NCBI RefSeq assembly: GCF_901000735.1 | Contig: NC_081551.1 | Coordinates: forward strand, 21,046,545-21,110,544 | Source: Corylus avellana | Lineage: Eukaryota > Streptophyta > Magnoliopsida > Fagales > Betulaceae | DNA: 64,000 nucleotides | Direction: 5' to 3' | Shown here: in pieces, positions 39,483 to 50,602 of the stretch | Layout: every line of letters starts with the position of its first letter | How positions within the stretch are numbered: the first letter of the stretch is position 1 | Notes under the pieces: generated by a model | What the model was told of the DNA's origin: nothing | Databases searched by the model: none | Seen by the model: only the letters and a program-made list of their open reading frames with translations | Made by a program: the position numbers and the translations under genes

Positions 39483-42400
39483 TTAGGCTTCAACAGCAGT
39501 GACTGTTTCTTCATCAGTAGAATCGGGTTCTTCTTTAAGATCTCCATTCATTGCCCCTGTTTCAGGTTCCTTTTGTGTCTCAGCATAAAGCAGCTTCTCC
39601 CTGAGCTTTACTGTAATTTCATCTCTTACACTTTCATTTTCAGCCAGAAACTTCTTAAACGCATCCTTGCCATGGAAATTCTGGTCATTATAATTGTAAA
39701 ATGAGCCAGACTTTGAGAAAAATTTGTATTTTACTCCCAAGTCTATGAGCTCTGCTTCCCGACATATGCCCTTGCCAAACTCGAGCTCAAATTGGACAGT
39801 TTTAAATGGAGGGGCAAGCTTGTTTTTCACAATCTTCACAATAACTTGGCTTCCTATAGTCTGCAAAGCAAAACAACTTCATCAGGATGCACGGATCAAG
39901 AAAATGTACCAAAATGAAACCCATTTAATCAAGGACTGTTAAATTAGAGTCTTCAGCCTTCCCCATGTTTTGTAGATGTGGGGATTGGAAAGAAAGATCA
40001 AGATCTACTAAAACACGGTTCGCTCAATATGATAGTAAGAGGAATATCACATGAGATATCATACTGCACGCAAGTTACACAGCATAGCATCAAATCCTTT
40101 TGATTGTTTCTCGCTGTAATAGAAGTTTTTACATCCCCAATCACCAATAAAGGACAAATTTGTTCAAGTAGCTGAGAGTACAAGAGTTGAGAAGACAGAA
40201 AATTCCAAATCCATCAACATTTTAAGGACTCACCACAAACATGACTAATGACTGGTGACAAAACTCAAGTATACATGATTCAAGCCTAAGGTTCAAAGGC
40301 CATTAATTGTGGAAAGAGAATTTCAACATGAAAAATGACTGCATATATAAGTTAAGTCCATTTGGCCCGCCCTACGATTTTGCCGGTCAAAAGTATGTTT
40401 TTGAACAAAATCACGGAAAGCATCTTGTTTGGGAGTGCGTCTGAAAAAAATGGTAGTTTTAAAACATGAAAAAAAAAAAAGAAAAAGGTTCAAATCGCAA
40501 TTAAGGGGGTGGGTTTTTAAAAACGCACGATTTTAAAGGCCAAACTGTGATCTTACCTATCGCTTGACTGCATTTTTAAAAATAGTGTTTCATTAATAAC
40601 GTTTTGAAATCACTATTTTTGAAAACGCATGCTTTAAAACTGCTAAACCAAATGGACCCTAAGAAATTAGAATAGCCCATTTCAAGCCCATCAAATGAGT
40701 TCAACTACACATGCAGATAGAGTATACATGACAGATATCACAACAGCCCCTACAAATACAATGTTCAAATTCAAGAGTGAAACAAATGGATGAAATGTCA
40801 TACCTCTTCACCCTTCTTGACAAGCCCTATTCTCCTAATATTTAGGCGCACTGAAGCATAGAATTTCAAGGCATTACCACCACAGGTAACTTCAGTGGGC
40901 CCACCAAATCCTCCAAAAGTAGAAAGCTTCGCTCTTACCTGGAGATACATAAATCAAATTAGGGAGGTCTCACCATAAAACAGACATGATTATCTGCCAT
41001 TGAGAAATCAGGACAATCAAACTGCTTTTATGAGGACACATCATACATACTTTTTTTTTTCTTTTTTTAAGAAGTAATCTTAGTCAAACCCTAAACACAA
41101 TACAATTTACATCAAAGGCATCAGACATGTAAATTCCAAACCAGCCCCTATAATTAACAAAGAATAAAATTACATTAAGTTGGGAATGCCCGGTTGAACA
41201 ACAAAAAATAGTACAAAAAAATATTGGTCCAGGCTGACCAGGTCCAAGGTTAACCCAAGCTCATTCCATTTACTGCACCTCAGAAGATGCTCAGCCCAAG
41301 AGCAATTATACACATGCCTCTCATCTCAAGCTCAGCCATCAAAATAATACAACAACAGGCTGTGCCTGTGATAGTATAACCAAAAGTGATACCTGATTTA
41401 TAAATATCAATATAGTCTGTGATAGTGATAAAGAGTGGCTCAACTTCCGAAGTGCCTGGCTCATCAATCTAGCCTGCATTGCCATGTGAGCATCACCCAT
41501 CTCGCCATCGAGCTCACCTTTAGGCACAAGGGCTGCTACCTGCCACCAGAAATAGAGCTATTAATGTCGGAGCAGAACATTAAACAGCAGCTAACAACTT
41601 GAAAATGAACAAAAAAAAAGTAACCCATCATGTGTGCTTATGCCACATATGTTGCTACAAAATGCAAGTAGCAAGAAGATCTTTCAAAAAAAGCCTAATT
41701 AGATGATAAGGGAATCACAGAATACGTAGTTAGAGAGAGGAGAAGAATATGACATCCTAAAAAGATTTTGCAAGAAAGTAATAAGCACATTTGTGCAGCT
41801 ACCAACAATGAATTTGAATACTGCCAACAAAGATCTTGAATACCAAGCAAAATAAGCTCGAGCCAATTGAGCACCAAACTTACACTGTCAACAACAACAA
41901 CATCGACTGAACCACTTCGGATTAAAGTGTCCACAAGACTGAGAGCTTGTTCACCACAATCTGGTTGCGAGAGAAGTAACTTGTCAGTTTTCACCCCAAT
42001 AGTTTGGGCCAGTGCTGGATCCAGAGCATGCTCAGCATCAACGAACACACAGTAACCTGCATAGAAATGGCATGAAACAAACTCAATTTCCCTTAAAGAA
42101 GCTATAGAAAAATTCTTTGAAAAGGAAACAATAATTAAAAGTTCACCAACAGTATTACTATTATATCTGTGCATGGTTGATATGGATTCTTCATTATTAA
42201 TGTATGAGAATGCAAACCCAGAATATCTTATAATGCATAATATCTTCCTAAAAACCATTGTGTTTTTTGTTTGAGTATCCACTTTATAGATCAAAATGAT
42301 GATATAATAGGACAACCTATGCTTGCTATTAAAATATAACAATCTAATCAATGAAACGAGCCCATTTTTTTAACAAAACAATTAGCAAAAAGCTAAAATT

Positions 42401-44427
42401 GGGATCGGTGGTGGAGGCCAGGATAGACAGCATCAAATGGAATGCACCACCCAACTAACAGTTAAACCAATATATGGAGAAACTATCTGCACAGAATCAG
42501 GAGATTTAAAAAGAAAATGTCCTTCAAACAGACTTTATCATGTTCTGTAAAAACAAACATAAAAGCACACTCGCACCCACTAACCCAAACTCACAAATAT
42601 AAAATACGTTGCTTAAACTATTGTAGTGACGTATAGTAACAGATGTCCTTTTACCCAGTTATTATTAGTGATGAAGCTAGAAAAAGTAACTACAAAAACA
42701 TATAAGAATGACCTCCTTCCTTTTGTGCTTCAGCAATTACATGTAGAGCAAGAGTAGTTTTCCCAGAAGCCTCCGGCCCATATATCTCCACAACACGTCC
42801 CTACAGAGATCCGATAAAGGCATATTATGTGCAGCCGAAACATATCACACAGGTGAAATAAACAGTCTGTTCTCTGTCTATTTCCATCCTTATGCTCACA
42901 CGAAATACATATCCACTCATAGATATATGCATTATATACATAAAAATATCTGTGTATGTAAAACAAATATTATACATATATAAGTGAAATATGTAACATA
43001 ATATTTAACTTAGAGTAAAGAGGTTTCTAACTTAGGTGACTGAAAGGAAAATATAACAGTGGCAGAAAATGAAAGAATAAGATCAATAATTAGCGTACAG
43101 TCACTAAAAGGAAAAGGGCTGAAAACAACATAAGAAACAAAACCAGCAAACCACCCAAAACCTTTTTTTTTTAAATTCCCAGCAACCTAAATAATTTGCA
43201 TTAGACAAGGAAAATTGAATTACACTGAAGAAGGTCAAGTTCCACGAATTTTCATGGAACAGAGCTGATACCTTTGGAAGTCCACCAGTCCCCAGTGCTG
43301 CATCCAGAGCAAAAGAACCTGTGGATACCACTGGGACATGCCTTGAAGGGGATGACAGACCAAGCCACATAATAGATTCCTTTCCAAATGAGGATGTAAT
43401 CTGATCCAGGGCTTGTTGTAGGGCCAAATCTTTCTTCGAAATGTTATCTTCACTGGACTCGCTTCCATCTGACTTAGACTTCTTTCTACCTTCAGGAAGA
43501 TAGAAACTGAGATTGTTAACGATCCACTTATCAAGACATGCAACAAAGTTGAAAATGCTAATTCTATATTACATTCACTCAGATTTTACAACAGCAGACA
43601 GAATCAAATCTATCTTACATGTTGCATCTAACCATACTACCAAGATAAATTACACTGCACATTATTCATTATCATACAGCATGGTAATTGAAAACCAGAA
43701 ATTTAATTACATGTTGATTGACTCATGCCTCTTATAACATGCCAAAACATGGAAATAGAGTTACACAACAGTATTGACAACAAAATCATAAACTTCAGAA
43801 CTCCCAAACTACGCTTTTGTCAAGCAAAGTACTTTCAGCACCTTTACTAGCGAAGTCGCGAAACTGAAAAGATGTCCCCAATATCCCTGTCCTAAAGCCC
43901 TGCACAGATTTGACAAATAAATAATCAGCTAAAATGAGTTAATTACAAATGCACGAAAAACATAAACTATAGAAGAAGCATATAAGACCCTGAAAAAATA
44001 TTTATACAAAACATACATTTTCTTGAGATAAACAAACACAGAAAAAAGACATGCCCATATTTCTACTTTCCCATTTGATTGCCCGGAAAATGAAAGCCCA
44101 GAAAGGGTTTAAAAAACAAGAAACTGTTGCAAGCACTTCTGTTTTTGTTTCTTGGAAACAAGCTAACTCAACTCCATTGAGCCAGCCAGTTGCAATATGC
44201 TCCGTTGAATGGAGATAATCGTGTTTTTGGGTCCAAAAACTTAGTTTACAAACTTCCATTTCTGAAACAGTCCTAAACTTTCTTGGTGACCAAACAGGGT
44301 GTAAAAGCAACAGGGTCCCAAAACAAACATTAAAAAAGAAAAGCTCTAACAAATGGATGGAGAGAGTAACCTCTGGAACGAACAGAGAGCGTTTTAGAAA
44401 GGAAGCGCTCCGAAGAAGCCTCGCCAT
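39483..44427 (-). CDS. RECA: Organellar (mitochondrial) RecA homologue
   Basis: Eight exons join in frame: 44371-44427, 43842-43899, 43272-43489, 42713-42800, 41884-42056, 41393-41539, 40804-40938 and 39483-39860 (1254 nt, 417 aa). The N terminus ([16 protein letters not shown]) is Arg-rich and amphipathic-looking, as in mitochondrial presequences. The ATPase core has Walker A GPEASGKT (119-126), Walker B VDVVVVDS (191-198), the loop-1 region after [16 protein letters not shown], and a loop-2 region [20 protein letters not shown]. Family knowledge: strand exchange and control of recombination in organelle DNA. The C terminus carries an acidic tail ([16 protein letters not shown]) as in bacterial RecA. 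Arabidopsis has three such genes and their numbering differs between sources, so I leave the number off. It lies downstream of NAP1 in the same direction. Confidence 0.93.
40356..40657. mobile_element. MITE-like element in RecA intron 7
   Basis: GTCCATTTGG at 40356 and its perfect inverted complement CCAAATGGAC at 40648-40657 bound a palindromic body of AAAACGCA/TGCGTTTT-type words. It lies wholly inside the intron 39861-40803 and does not touch splice sites. Target duplication uncertain. Confidence 0.65.
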
Positions 44428-44883
44428 AGACGGGTACCCTCCACCCCCAAAAGACAGCTTCTTCGGAATCGAAATAAAAAAGAGATAAACCGAACAGAAA
44501 CTTAACTGTCACAAATATGCCTCTCCATGCACGTGCAAGTATGAGAAACAAAAAGAAGAGAAGAGAAGAGAAAGAGAAGACAGAGAGTCTCTGGTTTTTA
44601 GGGTTGTTGGTTTGGTTTCCCGTTTCCCTCCCTTTTGTGAGTCACTGAGTGTGAGTTTATTGCAGAGTGAATAAATTGGGCTGTTTGGGCCGTATGTGCT
44701 GTATTGGAACTGTGGGCCTCATTTTTAAGCCTGGAATATTCAAGGGCCCACCATTCTTGGGCTGATAGGTGTAATAAAGAAAATGGTAAAAACCCATTGA
44801 GATAAACACGTAAGTTTCAATAATGCTACATACTACACGTAAATTTCACAAATATCTTTAGAAAAAATTGATGGGATGATGAG

Positions 44884-45055
44884 TAATGCTACATATTACA
44901 CTTAAATTTCACAAATATCTTTAAAAAAATTGATGTGGCCAGGTCTAGTAACCATTGAATATTTCTTTTAACAATGGTTGATCAGATATTTATTAGACTC
45001 TATCACGTCAGCTTTGCGAGATATTTATAGGATGTTTGTGTGATATGTAGCATTA
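44884..45055. mobile_element. MITE-like element with TAATGCTACATAT ends
   Basis: The left end TAATGCTACATATTACAC is inverted at the right as GTGTGATATGTAGCATTA. A partial copy of the left end also stands just before it (44821-44872), so the end was duplicated or an older copy was interrupted. No frame. Confidence 0.65.
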
Positions 45056-45086
45056 GTTGTCAGACTTCTAATGTTTAAAGAGATAT

Positions 45087-45329
45087 GTTATATACTACAC
45101 TTTTTCTTTTTTTTTGAACATATCTACACAAGGGTAAGAGGAAGGGAGATTTGAACTAGTGACCTCTGCTTTATGAGGCGTGTTTCACAGCCAATTGAAC
45201 TACTCCTTATGAACATATACCACACTTTTAGCTCACTTTGTTGATCAATTATTAGATTTTTTTTTTTTTTAACAATGACTAATTGATAGTGTCACATCAA
45301 TAAAGTAAGATAAAAGTGTAGTATATAAC
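45087..45329. mobile_element. MITE-like element interrupted by a SINE
   Basis: GTTATATACTACACTTTT at 45087 is matched by its inverted complement AAAAGTGTAGTATATAAC ending at 45329. The SINE at 45105-45215 sits inside the left inverted repeat and has duplicated part of it. Confidence 0.7.
45105..45215 (-). mobile_element. tRNA-derived SINE with target duplication
   Basis: Read on the minus strand, it starts with a tRNA-like head: an A-box-like TAGTTCAATTGGCTG and a B-box-like GGTCACTAGTTCAAATC, which are the internal promoter parts for RNA polymerase III. It ends in a poly-A tract (poly-T on the plus strand at about 45101-45115). It is flanked by TATACTACACTTTT (45091-45104) and TATACCACACTTTT (45216-45229), a 14-bp duplication with one change, as expected of LINE-mediated insertion. 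The body is only about 110 bp. Confidence 0.75.
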
Positions 45330-45951
45330 CTTACTCATTTTTTAATAATTTGGAGTTTTTAACGTGGCATGACTCATTCATACATGTCACTATATTATTG
45401 GATGTGACATGAAGCAACGTTAGTATCTAACAGCCCCATATGATGTCTTTTTTATCAAAGGTTGAATTGATCATCAGTAAAAGGCCCTACAATCCTAAAC
45501 TTTTTCTACTTGAAAAAGTGTAAATGCAGCTTTACATGGAGTATGAGCGCAGAGCGCTTGAGTAAATGATGTGCTCCCTAAACAAATAGCTTTATCTTTA
45601 TTGGTAGAACTTTTTTGGACCGTGGTTTCTTAAAATTGGGAATTTCACCCAATTCCTCCTATCCTTTGTAATTTGGAAAGGGGATGTAAGGAACCTAATA
45701 AAACAAGGCCCTTCCCTGCTCGAGCCTCTCTCTCACACTTTTTTTTTTTTTTCTAATTTAAAATTTTCCAATTCATTTTATGAACTAAGAATATAAAATT
45801 CCCCAACTTGATCTGTCATCCATTACCACGTAAGGCTGTCATCCAGCAGCCCATCATCTCATCTTGAAGAACCAGCTTTCTAGTTTGTGATTTGCCCGCC
45901 AGCAAAGCAGCGACTAAAAATAGACCAACCGAACCTCTCCACCCCACAAAG

Positions 45952-45955
<4 letters not shown>

Positions 45956-45988
<33 letters not shown>
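45956..45988. repeat. CT/AG microsatellite
   Basis: About 15 CT dinucleotides in a row followed by short CTCTGT interruptions to about 46000. Non-coding. Confidence 0.85.
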
Positions 45989-45997
<9 letters not shown>

Positions 45998-47049
45998 GTG
46001 TAACAGGTTACTGACCGTTACCGGCACCAAATAATCGGTAATGGTAACGGTCAAAATAAACTTAGTTAAGATGAAGTCGGTGAAATTACCGACTACCGTC
46101 ACCGATTCCCCCGATACCCACTCCTAATTAGGACGCAACTTTAGTTTAATAAACTGCCACATGAACCCTCATTTTCATGAATAGGAAAAAACAAAAAACA
46201 AAAACCTCATTTTCATGAAAGAAAAACGTACAAATATTATCATTTTCACACTTTTAAGTGCAGTCCTTGACGTGTCAAAATCAAATTTTAATAATAATTT
46301 TTATACTAGAAGCATGCACCTAAAAGTGTAAAGAAGTTGTGTATCATTTATCTTTCATATAATATGAACTGTCACGAGTTGTAAGACGGTTGTACGAGCA
46401 GCATCTCAACAACTCATGGAATTAGTAGAAAAAACAATGCCGACAAAAATAGCAAGACCAAGACTGATGTCTTTCCAAGTCAAAATAGTAAGCATCGCAT
46501 CAGGAGATTTTGACATGCACAGAATATTACTAGGAGACTAAAACAGAATTAACACCATATAGAATTTCAACATCAACGACTTGCTAGACTAGTCTAACCA
46601 CCCACAACAGTCGATCACACAATTAGTCGCAAAATGTTGAAAAGATAATGCTAGCTCAGTAACAGGTCAAACCATTCAAGAGAACATGAGAGCAAACGGA
46701 ACACAAGGGCTACAAAGACATATCTATGTTTTTGTTTGTTTGGATAATACAAAAACATAGATATATACTAGAAGAGTTTCTGGAATCATTCACATTCAGA
46801 TGACCATTACATGCATCAACAAATCATAGCACATCTCTCATTAATATAAAAACCAGTCTCTTCAAACCAACATGAACAAAAAGGAGAAAAAAGGCTAAAA
46901 ATCATTCATCATATGACATAAGGGAAAAAAAAATATAGGAGTAAAAGGAACCATCCAAAATCGCCAGAAAACCCCTTTTTGATCAACATTGCAGTGACCC
47001 CATCACAACTCTCATGCATTTAACATTTGCTACAACAAACTCTTCTAGT

Positions 47050-50000
47050 CTACTGTTGCTTGCATTCTGGAGGGCGCTCGCCCTGCTGACCATCTGCCGC
47101 TTGTGTTCTTCCACTCTTCTACAGATTATAACACCATAAGTGATTAGGAAATTCTGGTTAAATTAAATGCAATAAACAAAGAAAAGAAAAATAAGAGCAA
47201 TTGGGAATAGTTTTATATTCTTCTGAAACGGGCACCCAGGGGAAAAGAGGGGGGGGATGGGAAAACAGGTATCACACCTTGTGTCCAGCTGATGACTGCA
47301 GAAACATTCCAAACCAATTTAACAAATAATCATTAGTACCAGTTTTTAAAGCAAAAATTAGAAATAAATTCTCGCAAATCCAAATTGCTTAAACACTTGC
47401 CTTCTTTTTGGTCTTGCTTTCATCTTCATCTTCATCGTCGTCATCATCATCTTCTTCATCTTCCTCATCCTCTTCATCATCATCATCCTCTTCAACATCA
47501 TCATCTTCATCATCATCCTCTATGTCTCCAAACTCATCTTCCTGAATAGCCTCCCCCGTAAACCATGACACAGCATGGGGGATGATCTTGTCTCGAATAG
47601 TTGACCTATAGTATGAAATACAAGAATACTTCATATGGTGACTTTAAGATTTCAGTTCACCACTATAGCCACAGAGCTTGAACAGCATTTCCATTTAAAA
47701 CGAAAAAAGACATACTCACCCAATGTCATAATCTTGTTCCATTTGATTTTGCAGCTCCTCAGCCTGACCAAAAAAATCAAAACTAACGTCAAACACAATC
47801 AAAAGTCAATTATCATCAACCATTTCTCAAGATGTTGTGATTTGGTCATACAGCATCTTCTTCAATATCTTCATCATCCTCAGGGACTTGAGGTGGACTG
47901 AAAAAGTTGAAGAAACTCTCACAACTTTCAGTTTTAGTAATTGGCTTGGCATTCTTTGATCCCTTCTTAGGCTTCTTCTTAAGGAGCTTCTGTGTCAAGC
48001 ATTTTCCTGCATGCCATTCAATTTCCGTCCTGAAAGGCAACAAGGACCAATCAAATAATTGTTGTAAACAAGCCTATAAAATAATCAAACTATGAAGTCC
48101 GAAAAAAAAATTCAGCAAAATAGCAAGGTAGGATCCAAAGTTACCCAATCGCTTTCTCTAAAATAGGTTCATCTTCATCAATCATGTGATATGTCTTTGT
48201 CAACACAGAGTTCTTGAAATATGGATTGGTGTCAAAGAAAAACTCAAGCTTGAACCCCTTCGGATTGTCTATCCTAGACCACTTAATATCTTTGAGATAT
48301 TTCAGAGCTCCTTCATCACGCTCAGTTATCTGATTGCATGAAAAAAGGAAACCACAATTTGACATAGTCTTATAGAAGCATCAAATACAATAAATTATTA
48401 TACACCATACTAACCTCCTCAGCTAGCACTTCATTATTTTTCATTGCAGTGAGCCAGAAATCAGGAACTCCTTTCTCTGCATGAACATGTAATTCAGCAT
48501 CAAGCTACAATGAATCCCACCCCCAATTTTTTTTTCATGATAACTAATTCAAATTAATTAAAAGCACAAAGGAGCGCAACTCTAGTACACAAGAAGTATA
48601 AAAGAGAACCACATTTAATATGGAAAAAGAAGAACCAAACTGCAAAAACTCAGAAAAATTAGAAACGGGCAATCTAAACAACACTACCATCCATGTATAC
48701 AAGGATTGGAACATCTTCTTTAAATAACTTTGCCATCCAAAAATAATTTCTCCAGTCTTGGTTTAATTTCAAGAAGGTACCTTCATCAGCTTTATCCTCT
48801 CCTTCCTTTGCAGCATCATCTGTAACTCCTTCAGCTTCAACAACAGCATTTACAATCTCATATCGCTGCAAGTATTTAGTAAAATTGATAAATATGTTAA
48901 AAAGATGACCACTTATCAATTACTTTCAGAGTAATTAAAAGGAAGTCAGCATCCAAGGCACTAAGCATGGTGAAATACAAGCAATTGGCTTGGTTCAATA
49001 ACATGGAGGCATGTCTCATAGGGGCCTAACTATAGGCCTCAGTAACAAATTGTAAGTACAGAATGCAACAACAAAAATATTCTACAAATTCTTTCTTCAT
49101 TTTTCACAACATTTTCACCTAAAAAAGAATGGACAACAAGGAGCATGAAGTGTGTGTGAGAGAGACAGAGAGAGAGCCCGACCAACTCTCGTCCTTAGTG
49201 CAGAATATAGACCAGTATGATACCTTGGTGTATAGTGGTTGATACAACTTTTGATATTTGGCTTCAAGAGCAGCTCTCTCCTCAAAAAATTTTGCCTCCA
49301 ATTCATCATGGTGGCTCTGTAATTAGAAAAAAAATTAAAAAACTCTATATTTTATGATATGAATAGATCAAGTAAAGCAAAAACACAACACCGCATAAGA
49401 CAAAAGGCATGTTCATGTAATTTATTACATGATGTATGAAACAACAATAATAAAAGCAGTCTCATAGAAAAACTTGAGATTCGATAGTACTAAAAGTTTG
49501 TATGAAAATCAGAAATGCAACACATTTCAGTAGAAAGCAGCAGGAGGGATCTTTTAGATGTATTAATTGCCCATTGCTATGTTCTGAAAGAGCAACAAGG
49601 TCTTCATAGAGAGACTCACCGATATACTTAGCTCAATTGGACTTCCTCAATTTGAGTATGTTGAAAACAAGAAAAAAAATATGAATACTGAACTGGAGTT
49701 AGATTTTTCCAGTGTCTTATATCCTAGTATGGAGTTCAATGATCCTAGACATTGTGCATAATTTTGCAACGTGTTAGTTCTTATGGCAAGATCATTTTAT
49801 GTGAATCACACGCAAGTGCCATTTGTTTGTGACAGACTTGCATGCTCTGGATACACTCAAAATTTTGCTAAACCTACCCCTAACACAAAACAACTTCGAG
49901 ATCTGTTCCATGCTTAATTAACTTAAATTGAATCAAAGTCTATTTGCATTCTCTCACAACAACTAGAACTTATCATGCATTTTCTAAACGAATATACTCA

Positions 50001-50602
50001 CAATTTAATAAACAATATCACATCATAGTTTAATAAACCACTTCCACCAAAGAAAGTTGAATGCACAAGCACAAGAACATAGACATGCCTGGATCTCTTT
50101 GAGAACCTCGACACGCCTCCTGACTTTCGGAGATAGACTCTCTAGCAAATCGGAGTGCTGCCCAGCCAGAGACTGAATCTTATTCTGCACAAAACACCAC
50201 GAAACCCTAACATCATCAGCAAATCAAACCCTAAACGCAAAGATAAGATGACAGAGAAAAAAATTTCCTGCACAAGAGAGTCCAATCAACAACCAGCTAA
50301 AATGCTTAATTGAAAAAATAACATCCGTACAAATTGAAGCTCCCTCTTCATTTCCCGTTGGATTCTAAGCAACCAAACAGAGACATCTATACAATAGTTC
50401 ACTAACCTTGAGAGCATTAACGAGGCCCGCTCGATCCTCCTCGTTGAGAGCTTCGTACATAAAATGGCCAAAAGCAAAAAGCAGATTATCATATAAGATG
50501 CACAACAATCAAAGACAAAAAGGGAGAGATTAGGGTTTCGTAGAAGTAGAGATTACCGGCATTGAGATCGGACATGTTGAAGTTGTCCTTTTCGTTGCTC
50601 AT
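47050..50602 (-). CDS. NAP1: Nucleosome assembly protein 1 (NAP1) histone chaperone
   Basis: Twelve exons join in frame: 50557-50602, 50407-50450, 50089-50184, 49224-49316, 48781-48865, 48415-48476, 48145-48329, 47852-48029, 47720-47763, 47401-47605, 47278-47295 and 47050-47118 (1125 nt, 374 aa, normal for plant NAP1). Seen: the dimerisation-helix region ([20 protein letters not shown]), the core [17 protein letters not shown] and [19 protein letters not shown], a basic [12 protein letters not shown] stretch (likely nuclear import signal), [12 protein letters not shown], a long Asp/Glu tail, and the last residues CKQQ, a CaaX prenylation box known in plant NAP1. It binds H2A-H2B and moves between cytosol and nucleus (family knowledge). 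Introns 3 and 10 use GC donors. Its start faces away from RecA and lies head to head with the zinc-finger gene 3.3 kb away. Confidence 0.94.

Larger units (their letters stand above)
44428..47049. other. Spacer between RecA and NAP1
   Basis: Bases 44428-44650 are the probable leader and promoter of RecA. The rest holds nested small elements (44884-45329), a CT microsatellite at about 45956-45988, and repeat-like sequence. From 46380 to 47049 is the 3' flank of NAP1. No further gene is seen. Confidence 0.6.

Noticed and set aside
47401..47605. GAT/GAA triplet run as a microsatellite
   Set aside because: It encodes the Asp/Glu tail expected of NAP1, so it is coding sequence and not an independent repeat.
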